The notes below the pieces were generated by a model. That model saw only the letters and a program-made list of their open reading frames with translations, made no database searches and was not told the DNA's origin. From Tectiglobus sp965223355 (GTDB taxonomy: Bacteria > Pseudomonadota > Alphaproteobacteria > Rhizobiales > Hyphomicrobiaceae), in the NCBI GenBank assembly GCA_965223355.1, contig CBDCWE010000003.1, positions 3,224,001 to 3,288,000 of the forward strand: DNA of 64,000 bases, given 5' to 3'. Below, piece after piece: positions 7,247-16,528 of this stretch. A program made the translations under genes and the position numbers. Numbering within the stretch: the stretch's first letter is position 1; each line of letters opens with the position of its first letter.

Positions 7247-9786
7247 CCAAGCTTGCCATCCCGGAATTTGCGCTGGTGGTGCTGGTTGGGCCGAGCGGCT
7301 CGGGAAAATCAACGTTCGCGCAACGGCATTTTCTGGCGACGGAGATCATTTCGTCCGACCGTTGCCGCGGCCTCGTCGCCGATGATGAAACCGACCAGGC
7401 GGCGACGGCGGACGCCTTCGACCTGGTCTATCACATGGCAGGTCTGCGCCTCAAAAACCGTCGCCTCGCGGTCATCGACAGTACTGCGGCCCATAGCGAA
7501 GATCGCAAGCGGCTGATCGCTTTGGGGCGTCGGTGGCACGCCCCGATCGTCGCCATCGTCCTGGATATCGATCCGGTGCTGTGCCATCAGCGCAACGCCG
7601 ATCGTCCCGATCGCAACTTCGGTGCACAGGTGTCACGCAATCAATCGCGTGCCATTCGCCGCAGCCTGCGCGGCATCCGGCGCGAGGGCTTTACCAACAC
7701 ACACATTGTGCGATCACCCGAGGAGGTCGAGGCTCTCGACGTCGTCCGCGAACCGTTGTGGACCGACCAGCGAACCGAGCGCGGCCCGTTCGACATTATC
7801 GGCGACGTCCATGGTTGCTTTGATGAACTGACGACCTTGCTCGGCGACTTGGGCTATGCGGTCGCAGACTACAACGTGAGCGAAGATCTGCTCACCGCGC
7901 ATCATCCGCAGGGCCGCCGCGCCATCTTCGTCGGTGACCTGTGCGACCGCGGCCCGCGCAACGTCGACGTGCTCCGCCTCGTGATGGGAATGATCAGAGA
8001 TGGTACAGCCGCTGCTGTTATCGGCAATCACGATTACAAGCTGCTGCGCTGGTTGCGCGGGCGCAATGTCACGCTCACACACGGTCTCGATCTGACCATT
8101 GCCGAATTGGAACGGACCAGCGCGGCGTTCCGCGACAGTGTGCGCAGCTTCATTGACACACTGCGCTCGCACAGTTGGTTGGACGATGGCCGCCTGGTCG
8201 TCGCCCACGCCGGCCTCAAGGAAGAGATGCACGGCCGCGGGTCGGGTGCGGTGCGCCAATTCGCGATGTTTGGCGACACCACCGGTGAGGTGGACGAGTT
8301 CGGCCTCCCGGTCCGCCTGGAATGGGCGCGCAACTACCGTGGTCAGGCGGCCGTGGTCTACGGCCATACGCCGACCCTGGAGGCCGGCTGGCTCAACGGT
8401 ACGATTTGCATCGATACCGGTTGCGTATTCGGCGGCAGACTAACCGCGCTGAGATGGCCGGAGAAAGAGCTCGTTGCAGTTGCTGCGGGCCGCCAATACG
8501 CGGCTCCCGCCAAACCGCTCGGTGCACCAGCGGGCAAGGGCGGCGAACAGCTGATCTATTTTGACGAGTTGCTTGGCCGTCGGCGCATCGAGACGCGCTT
8601 TCGCACGACCGTGATCGTGCCTGAGGCCCACACCACGGCGGCGCTCGAGGTGATGAGCCGGTTCGCCATCGATCCGCGTTGGCTCATTCACCTGCCGCCG
8701 ACCATGGCACCGTGTCCGACCGCTGCCGAAGGGCCGTTCCTCGAGCATCCCGATCAAGCCCTGGACTATTTCAGAGAAGCCGGCGTCGAGACCGTCGTGG
8801 CAGAAGAAAAACACATGGGCTCGCGTGCCCTCCTCGTCGTCTGCCGTGACCAAGATGCAGCCGCACGCCGGTTCCGTGTCGAGGATGGCAAGGCCGGCAT
8901 GATCTACACCCGAACCGGCCGCGCCTTCTTCCGCGACGAGCGCATCGAGGAGGCCATCGTCGACCGGGTCGCGCGTGCGATTACGGCGGCCGGACTGTGG
9001 CAGGACCTCAAGACCGACTGGGTGTTGCTCGATGCAGAGTTGATGCCGTGGTCGGCCAAGGCGCAGGAGCTGCTGCGCCAACAATACGGGCCGACGGTTG
9101 TGGCGGCCAAGGCATCGGCTGGCGCGCTGGCACAAGCGCTGGCGGCAACGTGTCCAACGTTGGATGGTCTCGACCTGTTGCGCGAGAGTGCAAAGTTGTC
9201 AACCGCGAACGCCGCCCGCTTCGAGGCCGCTCTCAAGGGCTATTGCTGGGACGCCAGCACGGTCGATGACTATCGGGTCGCGCCGTTCCATTTGCTGGCC
9301 GGTGAGGGCCGGGTTTTCGACGATCGCTCTCACGGCTGGCATATGCAAACTCTGGCGCGGATATGTGCGGTCGAGCCGATCCTGAAACAGACGGCCTGGC
9401 AGGAGCTGTCGACATCGGATGACAGGGCCCGGGACAGCCTGGCGCAATGGTGGCTGCGCCACACCGAGGACGGCGGTGAAGGCATGGTGATCAAACCGTC
9501 GACCTACATCGCGTGTCGCGACCACGGCTTTGTGCAACCGGCCATGAAAGTCCGCGGGCGTGATTATCTGCGGATCATCTATGGCCCGGACTACGATTTG
9601 CCACACAACATCGAGCGGTTGCGCCGGCGCGGATTGAAACGGAAGTTCACCGCGGCCCTGCGCGAGTTTGCCCTCGGCCTCGAAGGCCTGCACCGGTTTG
9701 TCGAGCACCGGCCGCTGGCGCGCGTTCACGAATGCGCGCTCGCCGTTCTGGCTCTTGAAAGCGAACCCATTGATCCGCGGCTCTGA
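7243..9786 (+). CDS. pnkp: Polynucleotide kinase-phosphatase-ligase Pnkp (RNA repair)
   Basis: This 847-residue three-domain enzyme has every expected catalytic motif. The N-terminal 5'-kinase has GPSGSGKST with Lys22. The central metallophosphoesterase has DIIGDVHG from about residue 184, then GDLCDRGPRN, GNHD, VAHAGL and YGHTP. The C-terminal adenylyltransferase/ligase has EEKHMGS with the nucleotidyl Lys near 523, then LLDAE, EGMVIKP and MKVRGRDY. Such proteins heal broken RNA ends and, with Hen1, ligate them, typically after tRNA cleavage by ribotoxins. The start overlaps hen1 by four bases. The frame is intact and of normal family length (about 850). A degenerate hairpin repeat follows about 100 bp downstream. 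Confidence 0.95.
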   Translation: MTKLAIPEFALVVLVGPSGSGKSTFAQRHFLATEIISSDRCRGLVADDETDQAATADAFDLVYHMAGLRLKNRRLAVIDSTAAHSEDRKRLIALGRRWHAPIVAIVLDIDPVLCHQRNADRPDRNFGAQVSRNQSRAIRRSLRGIRREGFTNTHIVRSPEEVEALDVVREPLWTDQRTERGPFDIIGDVHGCFDELTTLLGDLGYAVADYNVSEDLLTAHHPQGRRAIFVGDLCDRGPRNVDVLRLVMGMIRDGTAAAVIGNHDYKLLRWLRGRNVTLTHGLDLTIAELERTSAAFRDSVRSFIDTLRSHSWLDDGRLVVAHAGLKEEMHGRGSGAVRQFAMFGDTTGEVDEFGLPVRLEWARNYRGQAAVVYGHTPTLEAGWLNGTICIDTGCVFGGRLTALRWPEKELVAVAAGRQYAAPAKPLGAPAGKGGEQLIYFDELLGRRRIETRFRTTVIVPEAHTTAALEVMSRFAIDPRWLIHLPPTMAPCPTAAEGPFLEHPDQALDYFREAGVETVVAEEKHMGSRALLVVCRDQDAAARRFRVEDGKAGMIYTRTGRAFFRDERIEEAIVDRVARAITAAGLWQDLKTDWVLLDAELMPWSAKAQELLRQQYGPTVVAAKASAGALAQALAATCPTLDGLDLLRESAKLSTANAARFEAALKGYCWDASTVDDYRVAPFHLLAGEGRVFDDRSHGWHMQTLARICAVEPILKQTAWQELSTSDDRARDSLAQWWLRHTEDGGEGMVIKPSTYIACRDHGFVQPAMKVRGRDYLRIIYGPDYDLPHNIERLRRRGLKRKFTAALREFALGLEGLHRFVEHRPLARVHECALAVLALESEPIDPRL

Positions 9787-9888
9787 TAGTTCAATGCGGT
9801 CGCCTCCGATCCGGCCGGGCGGCCGTCGCAGCCGGATCACGGCCAACCAAATCCCATGCGATAGGATTGCGCCGTAACGCCAATATGC

Positions 9889-10034
9889 AACGGCAATGCC
9901 GTTTGGTCGGGTTGTTGGAGCTGAAAGCCCTTAACCAATCGCCGCTGTGCGGCGATCTTTGAAGGCCGTGCAGCCCCTCAAAACGCCCCGACCAAGGGAT
10001 CATCCCGCGACCCCGCCCGTGTTCAGAGGTTCCT
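9889..10034 (+). repeat. Multi-hairpin repeat, copy A (degenerate)
   Basis: This is the most diverged of seven related elements. It has the same order as the others: an AACGGC/GCCGTT hairpin, a CGCCG/CGGCG hairpin with flanking ATCG/CGAT, a damaged GAGGGGC-type hairpin, and a GTTCAGAGGTT end. Several stems are mismatched here. It lies in the 530-bp space between pnkp and the decarboxylase gene, both on the plus strand. The rest of that space (10035-10316) shows no gene; an AT-rich patch at 10140-10190 may hold the decarboxylase promoter. Confidence 0.7.
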
Positions 10035-10316
10035 GAGCCCGAACCGTTCCGCGGCCCCGCCCGGCCGCCCCAAGGCCACGATCTGATATGATCCCAGCCG
10101 GCGGGCGAGCGGGCGGCGCCCGCCTCAGGCGGAAATGATTTAGTCTATCAAAATTCTTGAATTGAATTTCTGTTGATTGGCCGATAAGCATCGCCAGCGA
10201 AATGAGACCGGCCATGAAGATCGCGCGATAACCGTCGATTTGCCGGACCAGCCGCGCAACTTTGAGACGACGTTCGCCAGCCGGCGACGTCGGATGCCGC
10301 CAACGGGACAACCAAC

Positions 10317-11492
10317 ATGGAACGCTACGTCAATGCCCGCGCATTCATCGAGGCACAGCGTCCGGAACGTGCCGCATTCGGCCTGCGCCCGCATGCCGCC
10401 GGGCGCGCCGCGCGCTGGTTCATCGAGCATTTCCCCGGCGAAGTCGCCTACGCCTACAAGGCCAACAGTTCGGTGTTTCTCGTCGGCGCGCTGTACGGTG
10501 CCGGCATTCACAATTTCGACGTTGCCTCGCTGCCCGAACTGGAAGACGCAGCCACCATCCCGCGCGCTCAACTGCACTTTATGCATCCGGTCAAGTCGCG
10601 CATGGCGATCCGCCGGGCCTATCACGAATTCGGGGTCAGATGTTTCGCGCTCGACAGTGCTGATGAACTCCAGAAGATCCTGGATGAGACCGGTGCTCCG
10701 GATGATCTCGAACTGTTCGTGCGCATTGCCGTGCCGGCCATCAACAGCGGCATCCCGCTCGAAAGAAAGTTCGGCATTGCGGCGGACGAGGCATCGGACC
10801 TTCTCATCAAAACCCGTCAGGTCTGCGATGAACTGGGCCTGACGTTTCATACCGGCTCGCAGACGGTCACAACCGATGCCTTCTGGCAGGCCTTCAAAGC
10901 CGTGCGCAAAGCGATTGTCGAGGCCGGTGTCGTCGTCGACGCGATCGACGTCGGCGGCGGATTTCCGGCGTGTTACTCAGACCACCGCCCGGCGCCATTG
11001 CAGGATTTCGTGGACGTCATCAGCGAGTGCTTTGAGGACCTGCCGGTCAGTCATGATTGCCGGCTGATTTGTGAACCGGGTCGTGCCCTGGTTGCCGAAG
11101 CTGAAAGTCTGATCGTGCGGGTCGATGCGCGGCGCGACAACGAACTGTTCATCACCGACGGCGGTTACGGCGCATTGTTCGATGCCGCGCATCTCGACTT
11201 TCGGTTTCCGGTACGTCTGATTGGCAGCGAGGATGCGGCAAGATCCGATCTTGTGCCGTTTGAATTTTGGGGGCCGACCTGCGATTCAATCGATCACATC
11301 AAAGGTCCCTATTTGCTGCCATCCTGGGTCGGCGAAGGCGATTACCTGGAAATCGGCAACATGGGCGCCTACGGCCGCGCCATTGCCGGCACGTTCAACG
11401 GCTATGGCCAGTACGACGAGGTGATCCTCGATGACGAGCCGATGTTCACGATGTATCCGAGCGAACATGCAAGGCTTGCACAAAACGTCTGA
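10317..11492 (+). CDS. Ornithine/lysine decarboxylase-like, fold-type III PLP enzyme
   Basis: This 391-residue protein belongs to the alanine-racemase-fold decarboxylases. YAYKAN carries the PLP lysine, FHTGSQ and DVGGGFP are the phosphate-binding and barrel motifs, CEPGRALVA contributes to PLP binding, and WGPTCDSID is the C-terminal motif whose Cys and Asp complete the active site from the other subunit. Length and motifs fit bacterial ornithine or ornithine/lysine decarboxylase, which makes putrescine or cadaverine. A diaminopimelate or carboxynorspermidine decarboxylase is less likely given the GPTCDS motif. The next gene is an agmatinase-like ureohydrolase 44 bp downstream, which supports a polyamine operon. 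GGGA precedes the ATG. Confidence 0.88.
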   Translation: MERYVNARAFIEAQRPERAAFGLRPHAAGRAARWFIEHFPGEVAYAYKANSSVFLVGALYGAGIHNFDVASLPELEDAATIPRAQLHFMHPVKSRMAIRRAYHEFGVRCFALDSADELQKILDETGAPDDLELFVRIAVPAINSGIPLERKFGIAADEASDLLIKTRQVCDELGLTFHTGSQTVTTDAFWQAFKAVRKAIVEAGVVVDAIDVGGGFPACYSDHRPAPLQDFVDVISECFEDLPVSHDCRLICEPGRALVAEAESLIVRVDARRDNELFITDGGYGALFDAAHLDFRFPVRLIGSEDAARSDLVPFEFWGPTCDSIDHIKGPYLLPSWVGEGDYLEIGNMGAYGRAIAGTFNGYGQYDEVILDDEPMFTMYPSEHARLAQNV

Positions 11493-11536
11493 GCCGCGAG
11501 CACGCCGGCGGCGCCCGACAATGCGATGATGGTGAC

Positions 11537-12478
11537 ATGTCCGAAGCGTTTTCGTATCTGCCGCCCACCGAGGATTTCCTCGAAGCCGAGCGCCGCGATG
11601 CCGACAAGCCGCAAGCGGCAAAGGCCCTCGTGATCCCATTCGGCCTCGAAGCATCGGTCAGCTACGGTTCGGGGACCTCGGCCGGCCCCGCCGCGATCCT
11701 CAAGGCAAGCGACCAGCTCGAACTGTTCGACGACGAGCTGTGGCGCGAGCCCTATCTCGACTTTGGCATCGCAACCTTGAGCCCGCCACCGATCGCGGCC
11801 ACGATCCCGGCCGCCCTGGCGCAGCTGGCCGACCTGGTTGAGGCGGCACTGTGTGATGGTCGCTTCCCGTTGATCCTGGGTGGCGAGCATGCCTTGACCG
11901 CCGGTGCGATCCGTCCATTCCTCCAACGCTATCCCGGTCTGATTGTTCTGCAGCTCGACGCCCACGCCGATTTGCGTGACGGCTATTTGGGCGCGCACTA
12001 TTCACATGCCTCATCCATGCGCCGGGTGCTTGATCATCCGGGCGTTTCGGTTGTCGGCGTCGGCATCCGGGCGATATCCGCCGACGAGGCGGCATTCTAC
12101 GTGGCTAACCGCGAGCGCATCCATATCTACTGGGCTAAAGACCAGCACGCGTGGGATCTCGATCAGCTCGCGCGTCTTTTGCGCAACCGCCCGATCTACG
12201 TCAGTTTCGATATCGATGCTCTGGATGCGGCCCTGATGCCGGCGACCGGCACCCCGACGCCGGGCGGCCTTGCGTATTGGCAGGCACTTGAGATTGTGCG
12301 CGTGGCGGCGCGATCGGGCACCATTGTCGGCGCCGACGTGGTTGAGCTTGCCCCGATCGACGGCCTGCACGCCTGTGACTACACGGCCGCCGCAGTCGTC
12401 TACAAGATCCTGTCTTACGCCCTGTCAGGCACCGAACCGGTTCCGCCCACCGTGCCCGACCATCCTATTTCGGCTTAA
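11537..12478 (+). CDS. speB: Agmatinase-family ureohydrolase
   Basis: This 313-residue protein has the complete binuclear manganese site of the arginase/agmatinase family: GGEHALT, LDAHADLRD and SFDIDALDA. Agmatinase splits agmatine to putrescine and urea. Together with the decarboxylase encoded 44 bp upstream, this suggests two convergent routes to putrescine. The closing ATGTPTPGGL motif is typical for agmatinase, although arginase or another guanidino-acid hydrolase cannot be excluded from sequence alone. The 3' end overlaps the converging neighbour by 14 bp. Confidence 0.85.
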   Translation: MSEAFSYLPPTEDFLEAERRDADKPQAAKALVIPFGLEASVSYGSGTSAGPAAILKASDQLELFDDELWREPYLDFGIATLSPPPIAATIPAALAQLADLVEAALCDGRFPLILGGEHALTAGAIRPFLQRYPGLIVLQLDAHADLRDGYLGAHYSHASSMRRVLDHPGVSVVGVGIRAISADEAAFYVANRERIHIYWAKDQHAWDLDQLARLLRNRPIYVSFDIDALDAALMPATGTPTPGGLAYWQALEIVRVAARSGTIVGADVVELAPIDGLHACDYTAAAVVYKILSYALSGTEPVPPTVPDHPISA

Positions 12479-13424
12479 AACTAGCCATCAGCGCCTCGGC
12501 TGGCGCTAGCAGTTTGTCGCTTTCCTGTGCGCTGATAATCGCAAGCAAACGAAAATAACCCCCGCCAGCGCGCGCGAGGACGAGTTGACGAAGTTCGACG
12601 GTGGTGCCGTCCTTTGGATCAACTGCGCGGGCGGCCAGGCGGGTGGCCTTGAGACCGCCGACGACCGTTGCCGACGTGTCCACTATCTTCAAATCCTTGA
12701 ACTTGCCGTTGCTGAAGCTGCGCAAAGCCCGCTCGGAGAACGCCGCGGTATCACCAACAGGCGCGCGATCCAGCGACGGTGCTATGATGATCGCGCTGCG
12801 GCTCCGGCCTGGTGTGGCCGGCTGCATCTTGCCATCGGTGGTGTAGAGAATGGCACTGCCCGTCAATTTCCCCGCTTCACGGAACGGTCCCAGTTTCGAC
12901 AACGAGAACTGCTTGATAATCGGTGCGGCTTTGTCCGTGAATTGGGCACTGGCCAGGGCGTCGACGATCGCGGCCGTCTTGACGTGGCCGGCGGTGATCG
13001 ATGCCGGTGGCACGTTGACGGTGATGACGGCAACCCCTCGCGGATCGGCGATCAGCAAGATGTGCTTCAGGTATTCACGACCACGGCTGACCTGGCGACC
13101 GGTCAAATAGAGATGGTCATCCGTGCGTTGCAGCTTTTGGCGCTTGATGTTGGTCACCCCCCGTTGGCGCCAAGCCGCGTCGGTCATGCTGGCCTTCAAC
13201 CGGTCCAACCGAGCCCCCGGCAATTCGGAAATAACCATGCTGACGCCGCCGGCCGGCATTATAAAACCCGAAAACTGCTTCGAGATCTCAAAGCTCTCCG
13301 GCACGTCCATCGAAATCCGGCTGCCGGGTGGTTGTTTGACTTCGGCCAGAGCAGCGCCGCTGAATCCGGCAACCAAACCGATGATGCTGGCGATCACAGC
13401 AATCAGGCCGAGGATCTTTTGCAT
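12465..13424 (-). CDS. Secreted two-domain protein of unknown function
   Basis: This 319-residue protein has a clear signal peptide (hydrophobic residues 5-25, then GAALAEV). The mature part looks like two related domains of about 140 residues, each beginning with a P-x-SF or LDRAP loop and ending in strands such as FRLLAIISAQE followed by a helix, reminiscent of the PsbP/DcrB-like fold of exported bacterial lipoproteins. No catalytic motif is apparent and there is no lipobox. It ends inside the 3' end of the convergent agmatinase gene. TusA is encoded upstream on the same strand, about 200 bp away. Confidence 0.7.
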   Translation of the reverse strand: MQKILGLIAVIASIIGLVAGFSGAALAEVKQPPGSRISMDVPESFEISKQFSGFIMPAGGVSMVISELPGARLDRLKASMTDAAWRQRGVTNIKRQKLQRTDDHLYLTGRQVSRGREYLKHILLIADPRGVAVITVNVPPASITAGHVKTAAIVDALASAQFTDKAAPIIKQFSLSKLGPFREAGKLTGSAILYTTDGKMQPATPGRSRSAIIIAPSLDRAPVGDTAAFSERALRSFSNGKFKDLKIVDTSATVVGGLKATRLAARAVDPKDGTTVELRQLVLARAGGGYFRLLAIISAQESDKLLAPAEALMASFKPK

Positions 13425-13632
13425 TGGATAATAACTCCACTTGTCACGTACAATGATGATTACCGTTGATAGGCATTCCGGGTCGCCTTTGCAACTCGTC
13501 GTTGTGCAACCGGCAGCGTGATCTGGCGTGATCTGGTCAGCATCCTTGCGCCCGGCAGCGCAGCAAATCGGCTGCTATCAATGCGCCCATCAATGCGTTC
13601 GGCCAATGCGTCCGAATTTGTGAGTTTGCCGT

Positions 13633-13869
13633 CTAATACTGCCGCCGGATGAGGAACCGGAAGCCGTCGTCCGTTCGCGAACTCTCGATCAGTTCGTGGC
13701 CGGTCGATTCGCAAAAGGCCTCGAAATCGTCCGGCGAGCCGGGATCAGTGGCCAAAATCTCCAGCACTCCGCCGTCGGGAACACCGTTCAGCGCGCGTTT
13801 GGTCTTGAGGATCGGCAACGGACACTGCAGGCCTCTTGCATCCAACGACTTGTCAATCGTATCCGTCAT
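13633..13869 (-). CDS. tusA: TusA-family sulfurtransferase
   Basis: This 78-residue protein has the TusA/SirA fold pattern: DARGLQCPLPILKTKRAL contains the CPxP motif whose cysteine carries persulfide sulfur, followed by the typical ILATDPGSPDDF and a C-terminal aromatic strand. TusA-like proteins relay sulfur to tRNA 2-thiouridine synthesis, molybdenum cofactor assembly or other thiolation reactions. A TTG at 13881 would add four residues, but ATG 13869 fits the family better. It stands alone; the 200 bp between it and the secreted protein gene hold no convincing gene. Confidence 0.9.
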   Translation of the reverse strand: MTDTIDKSLDARGLQCPLPILKTKRALNGVPDGGVLEILATDPGSPDDFEAFCESTGHELIESSRTDDGFRFLIRRQY

Positions 13870-14066
13870 GTTGGCGTGCAACCTTTCATCACCACTCTAA
13901 GGACATCTCGTCACATCGTGATCGGCACAACGCGATCGAGCCCTGCGCTGTTGCGTCTTTGCACGTGCGATTTCAGCGACAATAAAATACCATGTTACGA
14001 AGATACTCAGACGATTGAGATGCCCTGCCTCCTAAGCCCATTCAAGCAAAACCCCAAAAACCGTCC

Positions 14067-16400
14067 ATGACAGACCGACCCGAGGAACGCCGCTTCCTGT
14101 TTACGTTCGGGCTAGAGCGCCTCGGGCTGTTTGCCTTGCGCGGGCCCTGGACTGCGCTGTTCGCCATTTTGCTGGCGAGCATAGCTGCGATCTTTGGCGT
14201 GCTGAACCTGCGTGTTGATGACTCATTGTCCGAGCTGTTTCGGACCGACACACCCGAATTCCGCCAGTACGAAGCCATTGACCGGCGGTTTCCATCCAGC
14301 GAACACGATGTGCTTGCGGTTATCGAAGGTGCACCCCTCCTGACCAAGGTCGGGCTCACCGCCTTTGCCAATACCGCCACCGACCTGTTTTTGGCCGACG
14401 GCGTGGACGGTCTCGTTTCGATGCTGTCGGCCCGCGACAAACCCGACGCCACCGGCTACGCCGCACCGCTTGTTCCGGACAGTCTACCCGAGGCCGAGGC
14501 CGATTTTGCGGCGCTGGTCGAGCGGCTGCGTCAAAACGAAATCGTCAAAGGCAAGTTCCTGTCAGACGATGGTCGTTTGGCGCTGATCGTGATGGCGCTG
14601 AACCGCGAGGTCGTCGCCGAGCGCGGATCGCGCGCGGTTATCGATGACATTCGCGGCACGATTGAAGCTGCACTCGAAGGCAGTGGCTTGCGAGTCAAGC
14701 TGACCGGCGCGCCGGTCATGCAGCTCGAAATCCGCAACGCCGTCGAGCGCGATCGTCTGGTCTACAACGGGTTGGGCTTCATCCTGGGGGCGGCGACAGC
14801 GTTTTTGTTCTTCCGGCGGCTGTCCCTCACGCTGCTGGCGGTGCTCGGTCCCTCGATTGCCATTTTGTGGACGCTGGGCGTCGTTGGCAGTCTCGATTTC
14901 CGGCTCAATCTTTTCATCAATGTGCTCACGCCACTGATCCTGGTCGCCGGTTTTTCCGACTCGATGCATCTGGTGTTTGCCATCCGGCGCGACATCCTCG
15001 CCGGCGAGGACCGCCTGACGGCGGCGCGCAATGCCGTGCGCGAGGTCGCACCCGCCTGCCTGCTGACGGCGATGAACGCCGGCTTGGCATTGCTGTCTTT
15101 TGCACTGGCCGAGTCTGCCCTGATCCGGACCTTCGGCCTTGCCGCCTTGATGGCCGTCGGCATCTCCTACCTTGCAGTTGCGATTGTCGTCCCGACGCTG
15201 GCAGTCTTCCTCGTGCGCCGTGAACCGCAAAACACGACCACCGAAGACGGCGATGACAACACCGCGATGGTCGTCCTGAAGTCGGCCACCGAAGGCATCG
15301 TACGACGGGTCGCCGCCGCACCAACGCTGTGGTTCGCACTTGGTGTCATCGCCGTGATTTCGACCGGGTTCGTCTACACCAAACTCGAACCCAAATACCG
15401 TCTGGCCGACCAGGTCCCCGACAAAGAACAGGCGCTGGCTGCGACCGCCCGCCTCGACCAGAAGCTCACGGGCGCAAACCCGGTCCACATCATGATCGAA
15501 TGGAAGGGCGGTGAGAACCTCTACGATCAAAAGACGCTGGCCGTGATTGGCGCCGCTCACGCGGTGCTCGAACACAACGCCGGTCTTGGCAATGTTTGGT
15601 CCTTGGAGAGCCTGCGGCGATGGCTGGCCGATGCCGGCAATGCCGATCCCGGCAACATCAAACGCTATGTTGATATTCTGCCCAGCCACCTCAGGCATCG
15701 GTTTATCGCCAAGGACCAGAAGGCCGTTCTGGTCACGGGCCGCCTGCCTGATATCAACGCCAGCGAAATCCTGCCCCGCATCGAGACCATCGACAAGGCG
15801 TTACAGATGGTGCGCGATCAAAACCCGGGTTACGCGATATCGGTGACGGGTTTGTCGGCAATTGCCGCGCGCAACTCCGCCAAACTGATTGGCGAACTCA
15901 ACTGGGGCCTGATTGGCGACATGTTCGTGATTTTCATATTCCTCGCGATCGCACTACGCTCGGTGTTGGCGGGATTTGCCAGCGTTTTGCCGTCCCTGTT
16001 TCCAATCTTCCTGACCGGAACCGTGCTGTGGCTCACCGGCAACGGCCTGCAGTTCGCGTCGATCATCGCCATTACGGTCGCTTTCGCGCTCGCCATCGAT
16101 TCGACCATCCATTTCCTCAATCGCTACAATCTCGAAGAGGCCCGTCTCGGTCCGACCGCCGGCTATCACGCCTGCTTGGTTGCCAGTGTCCACCATATTG
16201 GCCCCGCGATCGTTCTGACCACCATCGTTCTCGCCCTCGGCCTTGGCGTTACAATGCTGTCGGATCTGCCGTCCTTGCGGCTGTTCGGGCGGCTAACGGC
16301 GGTGTGCCTGTTTGCCTCGCTGATCGGCCAGCTCATCATCTTGCCGGCGGCTATCGCCTTTTATCGACGGAACTGGCCGCTGCGCCCAGCCAAGACGTAA
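14067..16400 (+). CDS. RND superfamily (MMPL-type) transporter
   Basis: This 777-residue protein has the duplicated RND layout: one N-terminal transmembrane helix (about residues 23-45), a large periplasmic loop, a bundle of helices with GFSDSMHLVFAIRR, a second single helix near 430, a second loop, and a final helix bundle with VAFALAIDSTIHFLNRY. This is the MMPL/hopanoid-associated class rather than the drug-efflux AcrB class, which is larger. Substrates in this class are usually lipids or hydrophobic compounds and energy comes from the proton gradient. No membrane-fusion partner is adjacent. HpnN is a possible identity, but no hopanoid genes are nearby, so I leave it unnamed. Confidence 0.88.
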   Translation: MTDRPEERRFLFTFGLERLGLFALRGPWTALFAILLASIAAIFGVLNLRVDDSLSELFRTDTPEFRQYEAIDRRFPSSEHDVLAVIEGAPLLTKVGLTAFANTATDLFLADGVDGLVSMLSARDKPDATGYAAPLVPDSLPEAEADFAALVERLRQNEIVKGKFLSDDGRLALIVMALNREVVAERGSRAVIDDIRGTIEAALEGSGLRVKLTGAPVMQLEIRNAVERDRLVYNGLGFILGAATAFLFFRRLSLTLLAVLGPSIAILWTLGVVGSLDFRLNLFINVLTPLILVAGFSDSMHLVFAIRRDILAGEDRLTAARNAVREVAPACLLTAMNAGLALLSFALAESALIRTFGLAALMAVGISYLAVAIVVPTLAVFLVRREPQNTTTEDGDDNTAMVVLKSATEGIVRRVAAAPTLWFALGVIAVISTGFVYTKLEPKYRLADQVPDKEQALAATARLDQKLTGANPVHIMIEWKGGENLYDQKTLAVIGAAHAVLEHNAGLGNVWSLESLRRWLADAGNADPGNIKRYVDILPSHLRHRFIAKDQKAVLVTGRLPDINASEILPRIETIDKALQMVRDQNPGYAISVTGLSAIAARNSAKLIGELNWGLIGDMFVIFIFLAIALRSVLAGFASVLPSLFPIFLTGTVLWLTGNGLQFASIIAITVAFALAIDSTIHFLNRYNLEEARLGPTAGYHACLVASVHHIGPAIVLTTIVLALGLGVTMLSDLPSLRLFGRLTAVCLFASLIGQLIILPAAIAFYRRNWPLRPAKT

Positions 16401-16528
16401 CATACCGCGGCACATTTGGCGCCAGCCCGACGATAAGGTATGTAGACGCGGACAAGGGCGAGCCGCGCTCAAAAGCGCATTTCACGACCCGCGCGGCGCC
16501 AGGGCAGTTAACAATTGCGGCCGATAGT

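Noticed and set aside
13460..13714. Small minus-strand frame overlapping the end of tusA
   Set aside because: Arg-rich product in another frame, no ribosome binding site, no recognisable motif.
14562..15698. Minus-strand frame inside the RND transporter gene
   Set aside because: Product is rich in His, Gln, Asp and Gly, typical of antisense translation of membrane proteins.
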